Part shown: positions 1 to 6,432 of the stretch, piece by piece
How positions within the stretch are numbered: the stretch's first letter is position 1
How the letters are laid out: each line of letters begins with the position of its first letter
Assembly (NCBI RefSeq): GCF_009601025.1
Contig: NZ_WIVE01000049.1
Location: 1-32,108 of the forward strand
Direction of reading: 5' to 3'
Source of the DNA: Roseospira navarrensis
GTDB lineage: Bacteria > Pseudomonadota > Alphaproteobacteria > Rhodospirillales > Rhodospirillaceae
DNA length: 32,108 bases
Made by a program: the position numbers and the translations under genes
Notes under the pieces: model-generated
Seen by the model: only the letters and a program-made list of their open reading frames with translations
Database searches by the model: none
What the model was told of the DNA's origin: nothing

Positions 1-8
1 GTGGGGCG

Positions 9-75
9 CGCCCCACGGATGGGCATGCAGGTGCGCCCCCTCGTGCAAAATTTCCAGACATCAGGTTACACAGCC
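9..75. repeat. 67-bp repeat, copy 1 (inverted partner inside ardC)
   Basis: Positions 9-75 are identical to the reverse complement of 2731-2797. The first 16 bases of the window form a perfect palindrome, so an inverted junction may lie at the window edge. Read on the plus strand, an open frame entering from the left ends with a TGA at 76-78, so this could be the tail of a gene or transposase outside the window. The A/T-rich core, tgcaaaatttcc, resembles motifs seen near IS termini, but I cannot assign a family. Positions 76-167 hold nothing I recognise. Confidence 0.85.
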
Positions 76-167
76 TGAAAACCCGTCAGGAAGACCCGAC
101 TGGACTTTGACTTTCAGTTGTGCTGCGTCATTATTCGTTGCGTGAAAGAACCGGAAAAGCTTCTGAC

Positions 168-268
168 GGGCACCTCGAAAAACTCCGAGATCTGCTTGTT
201 TGGCGGACCTCAAGCCATTGAAAAGAATTGATAACGATTCCGCCCGAACGGAGTTTTTCGAGGTGCCC
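168..268. mobile_element. MITE-like non-autonomous insertion, 101 bp
   Basis: The ends are perfect 20-bp inverted repeats: gggcacctcgaaaaactccg at 168-187, with its reverse complement at 249-268. The direct repeat TGAC sits on both sides, at 164-167 and 269-272, consistent with a 4-bp target duplication. The 61-bp interior has no coding capacity. This is the structure of a miniature inverted-repeat element or the deleted core of an IS. It lies at the broken 3' end of the gene fragment at 210-455. The family is not identified; a full-length IS with these ends would settle it. Confidence 0.75.
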
Positions 269-455
269 TGACGATTGTGCTTGACCAGACCAATCCGCCG
301 ATCTCGCCATCCAGCGCGGCATCCAAACGCCCGACCAGAACACCGGTAATGTCTGGCTCGTCCGTGACGCGCGCCTCGCGATACTCTCGCATGGCATCGT
401 ATACTGCTTTGTCAGCAGCCCGTGCGGCCGCACCAATATCGGTTTCGAATGTCGT
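210..455 (-). pseudogene. truncated gene downstream of the TIR gene
   Basis: An open frame directly follows the TIR gene. It reads FETDIGAAARAADKAVYDA and continues through residues with ordinary protein character (GVLVGRLDAALDGEIGGLVW) before entering the MITE-like insert, where it ends at a chance stop. The frame has no ATG at its expected beginning. The TIR stop is followed by TAACG, where an overlapping TAATG would give a normal coupled start, so the start codon may have been lost by a T-to-C change. The first usable ATG is at 392. From memory the segment resembles the N-terminus of small hypothetical proteins in accessory regions; I cannot name a family. Both ends are damaged, so it is probably not functional. 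It may once have been the partner of the TIR protein. Confidence 0.55.
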
Positions 456-1381
456 TACCGAAGTACCACAACCCGCTCACAGATGAAGGCCGCGATTTCT
501 GCGGGTTTGTGTTGCCGGGCGTCGGCATACCCGTCATGGCCAAGGATGCCTTCAACCTCTCCCTCGTCCATCCTCACGAACATGATCCGGTCATGGTCGC
601 GTCTATTGATGATCTCCCGCACCGCCCTAAACTCAATCCCGCACCAGTTTTTTCGTTGATAATCGCCGCCGGCGAACACCACGATGAGCCGCGAACGATC
701 ACGGTAGATCCCTTGAAGGAAGGTATCGAGGGAAGGGCGTGCGAGCTGGGCCGTGTAGTTTCGATCATAGAAGTAACGATCAGGACCGAGCAGCCGCTCT
801 AGGTGCTGCGCTACCTCCTCCACATAGTGGCGTGCTTCGCCAGGAAACGACAAGGCGACGTCAAAATGGTGGTCCGATAAGTTGACCCTCGGGCCGGCGT
901 TTGCCGCCCAACGGGGCAGGGCAATGCCCTTCCGGCTCAGTTCTGCTGGTAGGTCGACATCCTTCACCGCCCGATGAGTGCGGTTCAGCTCCCACTTCCC
1001 GATCTCAAGCTCGAACGCCATTTCGTCGAGTTGTGCTGCTGTCAGAAAGGATTGCAGCGGGTGAATTTCGTAGTCAACGCGGACATCACCACCGCGAACA
1101 GTCACGTCCCGGATCAGACCAAAATGCGGATCAACTTTGTTGAAAGCTTCATAGGCAAATATGCAAGGAAAGCGGCGTAGATGATCTATCTCTTCAGCAC
1201 CGAGCGCTCCAAATTTCTCTTGGATTGCATCGCTGGTGTATTCCATGACGCACCGGCTGCGCTCGATTAGCCAAGCCTCTCCTTTCCACGATTCATCGTT
1301 GGAGGAAACAAAAAGGTTGTACATAGGCATCCCACTCAATTTATTTGAATCTAGTATATCAAGGTTGAGACGGGGAGTCAT
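455..1381 (-). CDS. TIR-domain protein with an unknown N-terminal domain
   Basis: The C-terminal ~135 residues form a bacterial TIR domain. It begins HHFDVALSFPGE, continues with a YFYDRNY strand-helix region, an RLIVVFAGGDY strand, and the KNWCGIEF motif. The glutamate in that motif (E258 counting from the TTG at 1405, E250 from this ATG) sits where the catalytic Glu of NAD-cleaving TIR domains lies. The N-terminal ~170 residues match nothing I recognise; they include a beta-rich stretch (DVTVRGGDVRVDYEIHP) and may be the sensor. In known bacterial TIR defence proteins the TIR part depletes or converts NAD+ when phage is sensed; that role here is inference. I chose the ATG at 1381. A TTG at 1405 would add eight residues, and neither has a clear ribosome site. 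A truncated second gene follows. Upstream DNA around 1330-1370 is A/T-richer than the surroundings. Confidence 0.8.
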   Translation of the reverse strand: MTPRLNLDILDSNKLSGMPMYNLFVSSNDESWKGEAWLIERSRCVMEYTSDAIQEKFGALGAEEIDHLRRFPCIFAYEAFNKVDPHFGLIRDVTVRGGDVRVDYEIHPLQSFLTAAQLDEMAFELEIGKWELNRTHRAVKDVDLPAELSRKGIALPRWAANAGPRVNLSDHHFDVALSFPGEARHYVEEVAQHLERLLGPDRYFYDRNYTAQLARPSLDTFLQGIYRDRSRLIVVFAGGDYQRKNWCGIEFRAVREIINRRDHDRIMFVRMDEGEVEGILGHDGYADARQHKPAEIAAFICERVVVLR

Positions 1382-1508
1382 GTCTACGTAGCGAAAGTTA
1401 GCCAAGTACGATCAGAGCACGTAAGCCGACGATCCTCATGCGGCCCAATGCGGCCAAACAGTCGCGCAATGGCGAACCGGGCGAGCGACCGAAGGTCGGG
1501 AGCAATAT

Positions 1509-1534
1509 GCCCCTACCAGTCCACTGGTAGGGGC
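1509..1534. terminator. strong hairpin between the TIR gene and the DUF6117-like gene
   Basis: A 12-bp perfect stem, gcccctaccagt with its complement, encloses a 2-nt loop. It stands just downstream of the minus-strand DUF6117-like/DUF2958/ardC group and upstream of the TIR gene. No long T-run follows on either strand, so it is a probable but not textbook terminator. The rest of 1406-1547 shows no gene. Confidence 0.5.
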
Positions 1535-1547
1535 TGCGTTTGCCCGC

Positions 1548-1772
1548 TCACGCTGCAACACCATCATGATCGGTCAGGACCATGTCCGGCGTGACGCTGA
1601 CGAAGAGCGGCTGGATGTTGACGGTATTTCCGTCTTCGTCCGGCGTGATGGCGACGATGGCGGAGGCCGGCTGGCCGTTCACGAAGCAGGAGAACAGAGC
1701 GAGGTTGTCGTAATCGCCGCTGGTCAGCGCCTCGAACGCGTCGCGGTGGGCGGGGGTGATGTTGGTGCTCAT
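1548..1772 (-). CDS. small DUF6117-like protein
   Basis: A 74-residue acidic protein beginning MSTNITPAHRDAFEALTSGD. The pattern of a short helical start, then 'NLALFSCFVNGQPASAIVAI' and a final strand ending near VSVTPDMVL, matches from memory the small DUF6117 proteins of alphaproteobacterial plasmids and ICEs. Their function is unknown. The start is supported by GGGAGG seven bases before the ATG. Only 11 bp separate it from the DUF2958 gene upstream, so both are likely on one transcript. There is no signal peptide or membrane segment. Confidence 0.75.
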   Translation of the reverse strand: MSTNITPAHRDAFEALTSGDYDNLALFSCFVNGQPASAIVAITPDEDGNTVNIQPLFVSVTPDMVLTDHDGVAA

Positions 1773-1783
1773 GTTTGCCTCCC

Positions 1784-2140
1784 TCACGCTGCGATGTGGC
1801 CGGCTGCGGACGCGTCGGTGGCGTAGCGGCTGATGGGCTTGGTTGCCTTGAAATGGCGGTCGACTTCGACCGGGAGGCCAAGCCGCCCGCGCACGCTGGC
1901 CAGTTCCGAAAGCGAAACGTAACCGAGTTCTGGAAAACCGAGCCCGAGATCGCACAATCCGAACGCGATGTCGGGCTCGTCCGGGTCGGCCTCGGTCAAG
2001 AGCCAGGTGCAGCCCGCGTCCGGCGTGAACAACTTGACGACGGGGTGAAAGTCGATCTCGTCTTCGGTGCCGCGCACCGGGTCTTGACGGCGGCCATTGG
2101 CCAGCAAACGGTCGTAAATGGATTTCGGCAGAAGGGTCAT
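1784..2140 (-). CDS. DUF2958 family protein
   Basis: A 118-residue protein starting MTLLPKSIYDRLLANG. It carries the family's hallmark order: a 'PVVKLFTPDAGCTWLLTE' strand pair, an acidic loop DPDEPDIAFGLCDLG, then 'ELGYVSLSELASVRG' and a C-terminal 'LPVEVDRHFKA' segment. Length fits the family. DUF2958 proteins are very common beside ardC on alphaproteobacterial conjugative elements; their biochemical role is not established. The ATG at 2140 is preceded by AAGGAG with good spacing. Its leader (2162-2234) is nearly identical to that of ardC, so the two genes are probably controlled alike. Confidence 0.88.
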   Translation of the reverse strand: MTLLPKSIYDRLLANGRRQDPVRGTEDEIDFHPVVKLFTPDAGCTWLLTEADPDEPDIAFGLCDLGLGFPELGYVSLSELASVRGRLGLPVEVDRHFKATKPISRYATDASAAGHIAA

Positions 2141-2161
2141 GGGTCGTCTCCTTGGTTGGTG

Positions 2162-2234
2162 TTGTGACGGACCGGAGAAGGACCCTCCCTCTCCTTTCGA
2201 CTCCGTCACAAAACCGAAGGCGTCCTCTTTCTCT
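2162..2234 (-). promoter_or_regulatory. duplicated structured leader, copy A (before DUF2958)
   Basis: Positions 2166-2234 match 3292-3360 at 62 of 69 positions by my count. In the sense of the downstream gene, GTGACGGA and TCCGTCAC can pair as an outer stem (arms at 2162-2171 and 2202-2211, ten bases perfect). Between them a second stem can form around GGAG...CTCC. The element ends about 20 bp before the ATG at 2140. It could be a structured 5' UTR or a bipartite operator; the sequence alone does not decide. Confidence 0.6.
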
Positions 2235-2299
2235 GGGCTGCGCCGCCGGGGACTTCGCCTGCGTCACCCGGCGCCCCGCCGTGAGGGGAAAGAGGCCGC

Positions 2300-3264
2300 T
2301 TACGCGGCGGCCTCGGTGTCGGTGGTGGTTTCGGTGTTCGCGGCCTCGGCGTTTGGCTGGAGGCCGTGCAGGTAATCGGCGGCGCGCTGGGCGTGGGCGG
2401 CGGCGGAGAAAATGGCCCGCTTGTCGGCCTTCAGGATTCCCAGCCAGTGGTGGATATAGGCCGCGTGGTCCTCCCGGACATGAAGGGTCAGGTCCAGAGC
2501 GGCGCACAGGAACGCCGCGCCCAGTTCAGCCACCAGTTCCTCGCGGGCGTAACCTTCGTCCCCGAACGTCTTGCGGCCGAAGTCCCGTGCCAGACGATCC
2601 GGGTGGCGAGTCCAATGCGTGACCTCGTGCGCCAGCGTGGCGTAGAAGCTCTCGGCGTCGCGGAAGGCCTCAATCGGCGGGACGCGGACCCGGTCGAGGG
2701 CCACGTTGTAGCTGGCCTCCGTCCCCCCGGGGCTGTGTAACCTGATGTCTGGAAATTTTGCACGAGGGGGCGCACCTGCATGCCCATCCGTGGGGCGATG
2801 CGCTGCGGGCCGTCGGCCCGGGGCTCGGGCTTGGTGTAGTAGTGCGCGGGCAGGTCCTCGATCTGCTCGACGTTGAACACGCTGTAGGCCTTCATGAAGG
2901 GGATCTTCTGCTCGGCGGTCTCGCCCTCCTCGGTCTCCTCGGTGCGGGTGATCGTGTTGGCGTAGACGACGGGCGAGCCCCTCTCGCCCTTGCGCACATG
3001 CGCGCCGAGCGCCGATGCCTGCCGGAACGTCATCCACATCGGCGAGCCAAAGCCATGCTCCATGGCGGCCGACCAGAGCATGAGGATGTTGATCCCCGCA
3101 TAGGGCACGCCGTTGTGACGCAGCGGGCGATTGACGCGGCCGGCGGCGTGCTCGGCGCTCCACGGCTTCTGCCAGGGCAGAACGCCCTTTTCCAGTTCGG
3201 CGATGATGCGGTTGGTGACCCGGGTGTAGATGTCCCGCCGGGGGGCGGTCGTTTCGCGTGACAT
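2300..3264 (-). pseudogene. ardC: ardC-like antirestriction gene, disrupted
   Basis: The N-terminal half (MSRETTAPRRDIYTRVTNRI onward, to about residue 157) is a typical ArdC ssDNA-binding domain, with the 'LPWQKPW' and 'NRPLRHNGVPYAGINILML' segments. The C-terminal half is the ArdC metallopeptidase-like part, including AHEVTHWTRHPDRL (HExxH motif) and 'YAREELVAELGAAFLCAAL'. The two halves lie in different frames. At the seam, where intact relatives carry roughly 15 residues of the type 'ADAFFAATxADIRHGG', the gene carries the 67-bp foreign repeat instead. This replaces native sequence and shifts the frame. ArdC proteins are known to protect incoming conjugative DNA from host restriction. This copy is probably inactive, unless the N-terminal fragment works alone. 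The start at 3264 has AAGGAG upstream. Confidence 0.85.
2731..2797. repeat. 67-bp repeat, copy 2 (inside ardC)
   Basis: Exact inverted copy of 9-75. On its low-coordinate side ardC resumes with codons for GGTEASYNVAL; on the other side ardC stops at PQRIA. The segment is therefore foreign DNA left within the gene, or the product of recombination with the copy at the window start. Confidence 0.9.
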
Positions 3265-3291
3265 GGTCCGTCTCCTTTGTTTCGTGCGGTC

Positions 3292-3360
3292 GACGGGCCG
3301 GAGAAGGACCCTCCCTCTCCTCTTGAATCCGTCACGAAACCGAAGACGTCCTCTTCCTCT
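3292..3360 (-). promoter_or_regulatory. duplicated structured leader, copy B (before ardC)
   Basis: The partner of 2166-2234, lying 28 bp before the ardC ATG. The purine-rich core (AGGAGAGGGAGGGTCCTTCT in gene sense) is unchanged between copies. The outer stem survives as GACGG/CCGTC plus GTG/CAC, separated by a five-base bulge. That retention of pairing despite base changes hints at selection for structure. Confidence 0.55.
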
Positions 3361-3631
3361 TGATCTTCCTCTGACTGCCGCGACCGGCGGGACGGGACTG
3401 CCGGAGCGCCGAATCCTCGTGAACCGGGATCGGCGTCGCCGGACCTGTGCAGCGCGGCCGGCCTGGACCGGGACGGACGGGTTCGGACCACCGTGCTGGC
3501 CTGATGATCCTTCCATGCGCGTGCGGGCTGCCTGCCCGCCCACGGGTGCCTTCTATCCCCATGATGATGTCGGGACGGGGCGAAAGGCTCCGATGGGCGG
3601 GGCCTCCACACACGAGATGGAGGATACGACC
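3361..3631. other. intergenic region between divergent genes
   Basis: About 270 bp separate ardC (leftward) from the small rightward gene at 3632. Both promoters should lie here. I see no clear consensus promoter, no long repeat and no convincing ORF. Confidence 0.4.
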
Positions 3632-3817
3632 ATGCACGGTCTCACCACATCCGATCTGGTCTGGCGACCGACCGCAGAGCTGCAAGGCCTGCTGCGCGCG
3701 GCGTTCAACATGATCGCCGCCAGCACACCGGACAGCCCGGACCGCCGGGCGGCCCTCGCCTCAATCGAGGCGATCCGCCGGGAACTGGCCCGGCGCGGCC
3801 CTAACCCGGGGCCATAA
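3632..3817 (+). CDS. small hypothetical protein
   Basis: A 61-residue protein, MHGLTTSDLVWRPTAELQGL onward, predicted mostly helical and ending with an arginine-rich helix (AIRRELARRG). GGAGG lies nine bases before the ATG, which decides the start. Small proteins of this type occur near serine recombinases in alphaproteobacterial elements, as far as I recall. Function unknown. It heads a rightward run of short genes leading to the recombinase. Confidence 0.55.
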   Translation: MHGLTTSDLVWRPTAELQGLLRAAFNMIAASTPDSPDRRAALASIEAIRRELARRGPNPGP

Positions 3818-4152
3818 CCCGGGTCACCGACGGGCGGACCGCATCACGCGGCCCGCCCGTTTCGCGTCAACGCGGTGGAGGTGTGCAGGGCGGCCCAAAA
3901 CAATTCTGTGGACATAGACACGCCATTGTTCGCGCCTGAATTGAAGCGCGACTTGCCCACCGTCATGATAGCGGCTTGGACAACTTGCACCGGGCCTACA
4001 ACCCGACCACAGCAAGAATGCCGGTTGTCGCCTTCGGTCCCATGGACCGGGAGGCGATGGCGTATGTACAGGGCTTTGGCCTAAAGGCTGTCGCGCCGTG
4101 CTGTGGTGCGGTTTGTAGCTCCCGGTCCGCCAAGGAACCGGAGGACATGACT
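3818..4152. other. intergenic or weakly coding stretch
   Basis: No gene is assigned with confidence. An open frame without a stop runs from a TTG at 3976 into the gene at 4153 and would encode MDNLHRAYNPTTARMPVVAF and onward. It lacks a good ribosome site and has weak third-position GC bias. It may be a longer form of the next gene or chance. Confidence 0.35.
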
Positions 4153-4275
4153 ATGACGGACGCTGACCAGAACGCCGCGCTCGCCCGGATTACCGAGATC
4201 ACGCTTCAATTGGAGGCCGTGATCGCGGCACTCGATGCGCTGTACGATCAGATCGGGAGCCGACCCGGCTCATAA
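4153..4275 (+). CDS. very small helical protein
   Basis: A 40-residue protein, MTDADQNAALARITEITLQL onward, consisting of one amphipathic helix with heptad-like hydrophobic spacing (ITEITLQLEAVIAALDALYD), so it may form a coiled coil. GGAGG is about nine bases before this ATG; a second ATG at 4147 is possible but too close to it. Function unknown. Located between two other short genes upstream of the recombinase. Confidence 0.5.
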   Translation: MTDADQNAALARITEITLQLEAVIAALDALYDQIGSRPGS

Positions 4276-4377
4276 ATCTGGACCAATTCCGACGCCGGGT
4301 TTCGATGGACAGGCCTGCCGGGCAGGCTCGCTCTGCCACGAGGATTGCCGCGCCGTAGCGCCGCTATCCTGGACGGC

Positions 4378-4569
4378 ATGGACACCACACGCACATCGCG
4401 GACAGACCGCAGCGCAGGCGCAACGGGGACAGGTTCGGCGAGTCCGGACCCCCGGGTGGTCGCGCTCGTCAAACTGCTTGCGCGGCAGGCGGCGGAGGCG
4501 GAGTATGAACGTCTCCTCCGCACGCATATGTCTGCCAAGCCGCCCCCGCCGGAAGAGTCCGCGCCATGA
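4378..4569 (+). CDS. small protein coupled to the serine recombinase
   Basis: A 63-residue protein. The first 25 residues are Thr/Ser/Gly-rich and probably disordered. They are followed by one helix (DPRVVALVKLLARQAAEAEY) and a proline-rich tail. Its stop overlaps the recombinase start in an ATGA arrangement, so translation is coupled. Short ORFs with such a helix often precede recombinases of this type in Alphaproteobacteria, in my memory, but no activity is known. A TTG at 4345 could extend it by eleven residues. Confidence 0.6.
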   Translation: MDTTRTSRTDRSAGATGTGSASPDPRVVALVKLLARQAAEAEYERLLRTHMSAKPPPPEESAP

Positions 4570-6227
4570 CGACCGCCGCGATCTACGCCCGCTATTCCTC
4601 GGACCTGCAACGCGAAGCGTCCATCGACGATCAGGTGCGCATCTGCAAGGAGCGCCTGACGCGCGAAGGCTGGCGGCTGCATCAGGTCTACTCCGACCGG
4701 GAGATTTCCGGCTCGAACCTGCTGCGCGCGGGCGTGCAAGCCCTCATGGCTGATGCCGGGCGCAGGCATTTCAGCGTCGTCGTCGCCGAAAGTCTCGACC
4801 GTCTGTCCCGCGATCAGGAAGACATCGCGGCCCTGTACAAGCGCCTGTCCTTCGCGGGCGTGAAGATCGTCACGCTGTCCGAGGGCGAGATCAACGAACT
4901 GCATATCGGCCTGAAGGGCACGATGGGCGCGCTGTACCTTAAGGACCTGGCGGACAAGACCCGCCGGGGCCTGCGCGGACGCGTCGAGGCCGGCAAGTCC
5001 GGCGGCGGCCTGACCTACGGCTATGACGTGGTCAAGACGCTGGACGCGAACGGCGAGCCGATCCGGGGCGAGCGCACCATCAACGAAGATCAGGCCCGGA
5101 TCGTGCGCCGCATTTTCGAGGAATACGCCATCGGCCGATCCTCGCGGACGATTGCCGTGGACCTGAACAAGGACGGCGTGCCCGGCCCCTCTGGAAAAGA
5201 GTGGGGCCACAGCACGATCAATGGCAACCGCGAGCGCGGCACCGGCATCCTGAACAATGAGCTTTATATCGGCCGACTGGTCTGGAACCGCCTGCGCTAT
5301 GTCAAGGACCCGTCCACCGGCAAGCGCGTCTCGCGGCTGAACCCCGAGGACGAATGGATCATCCAGGACGTCCCGGAGATGCGGATCGTCGATCAGGACC
5401 TTTGGGACCGCGTCAAGGCGCGGCAGAAGAAGACGGGCGTGGACACGCGCGGCAAGGCCGCGCCGACGGATGGCTTCTGGAACCGGCACCGCCCAAAAAC
5501 CCTGTTCTCGGGCCTGCTCAAGTGCGGGGTGTGCGGCGGCGGGTTCGTGAAAATCAGCACCGAGCATTTCGGCTGCGCGACCGCGCGGAACAAGGGGACG
5601 TGTTCGAACCTGCGCACGATCCGCCGCGACCGGATGGAAGAGACCATTCTCGCGGGCCTGCGGGATCATCTGATGGACCCGGCCCTTTACGAGGTCTTCG
5701 CCGAGGAGTTCACCAAACACGCCAACCGGCTGCGCATGGAGCACAATGCCACGCTGGCCGGGTACAAGGCGGAGCTGGAGCGGATCGACCGGCGCATCAA
5801 GAAACTGATCGACGCCGTCGCGGACGGCATGCCGGGCAGCGTCGTCAAGGACGAGATGATCGCGCTTGCCGACCGCAAAGAGGACCTGAAGCATCGTCTC
5901 GCCACGACGGACGAAGCGCCGACGCTCCTGCACCCCAATATGGCCAAGCTCTACCGCGAGCGGATCGCCGCACTGGCCGACGCCCTGAACCAGCCGGACC
6001 AGCAGACCGAGGCGGCGGACATCATCCGCACGCTCGTCGACCGGATCGACCTGCGCCCCGACGAGGCCGATCCGAAGGGTCTGGTGATCGACCTCCACGG
6101 CGCGCTGGCAGGCATCCTAAGCCTTTGCGCGGAAAGCAAAAAGGCCCCCGCTGTCTCCAGCGAGGGCCTTCAGCAAATAAAGGTGGTTGCGGGGAGAGGA
6201 TTTGAACCTCTGACCTTCAGGTTATGA
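4566..6227 (+). CDS. large serine recombinase
   Basis: A 553-residue member of the large serine recombinases, which carry out site-specific integration or excision. The N-terminal resolvase domain (about 1-145) begins AAIYARYSSDLQREASIDDQ, with catalytic Ser11 and the conserved ESLDRLSRD segment. The 'recombinase' DNA-binding domain follows (about 150-300). A zinc ribbon uses C320, C323, C337 and C346. A coiled-coil segment lies around 385-465. The body of the protein seems to end near LHGALAGILSL. The remaining ~35 residues, ending VVAGRGFEPLTFRL, are the antisense reading of a terminator and a tRNA-Met 3' half, so the C-terminus comes from the attachment region. The gene is intact and probably marks an older or tandem element left of the tRNA fragment. 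Confidence 0.92.
   Translation: MTTAAIYARYSSDLQREASIDDQVRICKERLTREGWRLHQVYSDREISGSNLLRAGVQALMADAGRRHFSVVVAESLDRLSRDQEDIAALYKRLSFAGVKIVTLSEGEINELHIGLKGTMGALYLKDLADKTRRGLRGRVEAGKSGGGLTYGYDVVKTLDANGEPIRGERTINEDQARIVRRIFEEYAIGRSSRTIAVDLNKDGVPGPSGKEWGHSTINGNRERGTGILNNELYIGRLVWNRLRYVKDPSTGKRVSRLNPEDEWIIQDVPEMRIVDQDLWDRVKARQKKTGVDTRGKAAPTDGFWNRHRPKTLFSGLLKCGVCGGGFVKISTEHFGCATARNKGTCSNLRTIRRDRMEETILAGLRDHLMDPALYEVFAEEFTKHANRLRMEHNATLAGYKAELERIDRRIKKLIDAVADGMPGSVVKDEMIALADRKEDLKHRLATTDEAPTLLHPNMAKLYRERIAALADALNQPDQQTEAADIIRTLVDRIDLRPDEADPKGLVIDLHGALAGILSLCAESKKAPAVSSEGLQQIKVVAGRGFEPLTFRL
6138..6170 (-). terminator. rho-independent terminator downstream of the tRNA fragment
   Basis: On the minus strand, a 13-bp stem (AAGGCCCTCGCTG pairing across a GAGA loop, with one mismatch) is followed by TTTTT. 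It lies 13 bp after the CCA end of the tRNA fragment, as expected for a tRNA gene terminator. It also lies inside the 3' coding end of the serine recombinase on the opposite strand. Confidence 0.75.
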
Positions 6228-6228
6228 G
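6184..6228 (-). other. attachment site: 3' half of a tRNA-Met(CAU) gene
   Basis: On the minus strand, the anticodon loop CTCATAA, the 3' anticodon strand, variable loop, T-arm (AGAGG TTCAAAT CCTCT) and CCCCGCAACCA end are all present. The 5' half is not: the bases before the loop cannot pair with the 3' anticodon strand, and no acceptor 5' strand or D-arm follows. The break at the anticodon loop is where tRNA-targeting tyrosine integrases commonly cross over. An integrase gene starts about 200 bp away on the 5' side. The element therefore extends to the right, and this is the end that would carry the tRNA remnant (attR, or attP in a circle). Confidence 0.85.
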
Positions 6229-6306
6229 TCACAATAACGGCCCTACGACCAATCCGCAGGGAAGCCCTTTAATGCCATATTATTTTATTGTTTACAAATA
6301 CATACA

Positions 6307-6334
6307 TTGACATTCGGGGCAGATCGGCTACTCT
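6307..6334 (+). promoter_or_regulatory. candidate integrase promoter
   Basis: A perfect TTGACA (6307-6312) is followed after 16 bp by TACTCT, a 4/6 match to the -10 consensus, in an A/T-rich stretch upstream of the integrase. Further down, TGGTAGCT occurs twice, 11 bp apart (6362-6369 and 6373-6380), in phase on one helix face. These could be integrase arm-type sites or regulator sites. Confidence 0.4.
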
Positions 6335-6385
6335 GTAGGCACGCTGATTTTTGCTCTCATCTGGTAGCTATTTGGTAGCTGGCCC

Positions 6386-6415
6386 GACCTTCAGACTGCA
6401 CCGACCTGAAGGTCA
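6386..6415 (+). promoter_or_regulatory. inverted repeat carrying tRNA core sequence, before the integrase start
   Basis: gaccttcag (6386-6394) and ctgaaggtc (6406-6414) form a 9-bp inverted repeat that ends just before the ribosome site GGCGGAGG. The same word is in the tRNA fragment: tgaccttcaggt at 6211-6222 recurs inverted at 6404-6415, 12 of 12 bases. Three copies of a putative core half-site within 200 bp suggest integrase binding at its own translation start region. Confidence 0.5.
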
Positions 6416-6432
6416 CAAGGCGGAGGATGGAG

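Noticed and set aside
3332-3685. Minus-strand open frames upstream of ardC
   Set aside because: Arg/Pro-rich, no family resemblance, and they run through the duplicated leader; likely chance in high-GC DNA.
3632-4275. Toxin-antitoxin pair formed by the short genes before the recombinase
   Set aside because: They are separated by more than 300 bp, and neither has a toxin or antitoxin signature.
4248-6098. Long minus-strand open frame opposite the serine recombinase
   Set aside because: No recognisable domain, and the recombinase on the other strand has all its catalytic and zinc-binding residues.
6184-6255. A complete functional tRNA-Met gene
   Set aside because: The 5' half cannot form the anticodon, D or acceptor stems; only the 3' half is tRNA.
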